From an uncultured Methanosarcinales archaeon (GTDB taxonomy: Archaea; Halobacteriota; Methanosarcinia; Methanotrichales; Methanotrichaceae): a DNA stretch of 5,653 nucleotides. Positions 4,926-5,653 of this stretch are shown one piece after another. Numbering within the stretch: the first letter of the stretch is position 1; every line of letters begins with the position of its first letter. Location: assembly GCA_937864385.1 (NCBI GenBank), contig CALMJN010000120.1, positions 1 to 5,653 on the forward strand. Direction: 5' to 3'. The translations under genes and the position numbers were made by a program. Below the pieces are notes generated by a model, which ran no database searches, was not told where the DNA came from, and worked only from the letters and a program-made list of their open reading frames with translations.

Positions 4926-5653
4926 ATGGCCAAGGGTACCATCAGCCAGAAAATTTTTTCAAGGGCCTCCGGTTCCGCCGGTATGGTGGAGCCGGGGGAG
5001 ATCGTAGAGGCGGGCGTGGATTACGCCATGTCTCATGACGGCACATCGGTTTTAGCTATCAGGGCTTTCCAGGATATGGCCTCGGAGAAGGTCTGGGACC
5101 CGGAGCGGATTGTCATTCCCTTCGACCATATCGTTCCCGCCAACAACGAGACTGCGGCGGAGCTGCAAAAAGATGTGCGGGCCTGGGCCCGAGAGCAGAA
5201 TATAGCTCACTTCTTCGACTCCGGGTGTGGTGTCTGCCATCAGGTCTTCCCGGAAGAGGGTTTTGCCCTGCCCGGCCTGCTTTTGGTAGGAGCGGACTCG
5301 CACTCCTGCACCTACGGAGCCTTTGGGGCATTCGGCACCGGCGTCGGGGCCACGGATATGGCCGAGATCTATTCCCGGGGGCGGCTGTGGTTCAAGGTGC
5401 CGGAGACCATAGCCGTGCGCCTTTCCGGCAGGCTCAGGCCCAATGTCTCGGCCAAGGATATCGCCCTCATGGTCATAGGCCAGCTGGGGGCGGACGGGGC
5501 GACATACAAGGCGGTGGAGTACATCGGGCCGGCGGCAGAGGCCCTCTCCATATCCGGGAGGATGACGCTGTGCAACCTTGGGGTGGAGATGGGAGCCAAG
5601 GCAGCCATAGTTCCCCCGGATGAGAAGACGGAGAGGTTTTTAGCCGGTCGGGC
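4926..5653 (+). CDS. 3-isopropylmalate dehydratase / homoaconitase-type hydro-lyase, large subunit (cut by right edge)
   Basis: The first 242 codons are present. The protein belongs to the aconitase superfamily, archaeal LeuC/HacA type (full length about 420 residues, separate small subunit). These enzymes isomerise 2-hydroxy to 3-hydroxy acids through a [4Fe-4S] cluster: isopropylmalate in leucine synthesis, or homocitrate and longer homologues in coenzyme B or lysine routes. Visible motifs: MSHDGTS (35-41), FDHIVPANN (66-74), [11 protein letters not shown] (102-112), [25 protein letters not shown] (122-146), LWFKVPETI (154-162) and [10 protein letters not shown] (190-199). The cluster-binding cysteines of this family lie further on, outside the window, so activity cannot be judged. 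Substrate choice is set largely by a loop in the small subunit, also not seen. LWFKVPETI and DGATYKA look more LeuC-like, but position behind ATP-citrate lyase raises the option of an aconitase-like role. The start ATG gives the family-typical N-terminus. Confidence 0.9.
   Translation, partial: MAKGTISQKIFSRASGSAGMVEPGEIVEAGVDYAMSHDGTSVLAIRAFQDMASEKVWDPERIVIPFDHIVPANNETAAELQKDVRAWAREQNIAHFFDSGCGVCHQVFPEEGFALPGLLLVGADSHSCTYGAFGAFGTGVGATDMAEIYSRGRLWFKVPETIAVRLSGRLRPNVSAKDIALMVIGQLGADGATYKAVEYIGPAAEALSISGRMTLCNLGVEMGAKAAIVPPDEKTERFLAGR

Noticed and set aside
5289..5328. Tyr in place of His in the [13 protein letters not shown] motif of the hydro-lyase
   Set aside because: From memory, several archaeal and bacterial LeuC-type proteins also carry CTYGA here, so it is a subfamily difference and not a lost catalytic residue.
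1..5653. CRISPR arrays, insertion sequences, toxin-antitoxin or defence genes
   Set aside because: No regularly spaced repeats, transposase motifs, terminal inverted repeats or defence-type domains were seen on either strand.

Overview
The window looks archaeal, most likely from a methanogenic or related euryarchaeon. The evidence is a proline tRNA gene with no encoded CCA end, TTTTTAAA/TTTTAAAC TATA-like boxes at archaeal spacing, GGAGGTG-type ribosome sites with ATGA start/stop overlaps, a small basic protein resembling a methanogen-restricted family, and an archaeal-type aconitase-superfamily hydro-lyase. A Methanothrix-like source is a guess from style (GC-rich, AGG/GGA-rich); nothing here proves the genus.

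Left part (1-630). On the minus strand a 59-residue basic protein (249-428) overlaps by four bases the start of thiI (tRNA 4-thiouridine synthetase / thiamine sulfurtransferase), which runs off the left edge. Divergent from it is tRNA-Pro(TGG) at 538-612. The 109-bp gap between them carries one TATA-like box in each direction.

Middle (631-1743). A minus-strand gene encodes a 332-residue protein with N-terminal CxxC zinc-ribbon pairs and a C-terminal SAM-dependent methyltransferase-like domain; I cannot name its substrate. Its stop codon lies 18 bp from the convergent tRNA gene. The 114-bp divergent gap upstream of it (1630-1743) holds two perfect 6-bp inverted repeats and a possible six-codon leader ORF.

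Right part (1744-5653). A plus-strand operon encodes a complete two-subunit ATP-citrate lyase (aclB, 422 aa; aclA, 625 aa; ATGA-coupled). After 39 bp comes the large subunit of a 3-isopropylmalate dehydratase/homoaconitase-type hydro-lyase, cut by the right edge. AclB supplies the ATP-grasp and citrate-activating part. AclA supplies the CoA-binding region, the phosphohistidine loop and the citrate-synthase-like lyase module. Together they would interconvert citrate + CoA + ATP with acetyl-CoA + oxaloacetate + ADP + Pi. The neighbouring hydro-lyase could isomerise citrate, homocitrate or isopropylmalate, so the cluster suggests tricarboxylate metabolism. The most interesting points are this ACL/hydro-lyase pairing in an apparently methanogen-like genome, the operator-like divergent promoter, and the uncharacterised zinc-ribbon methyltransferase.
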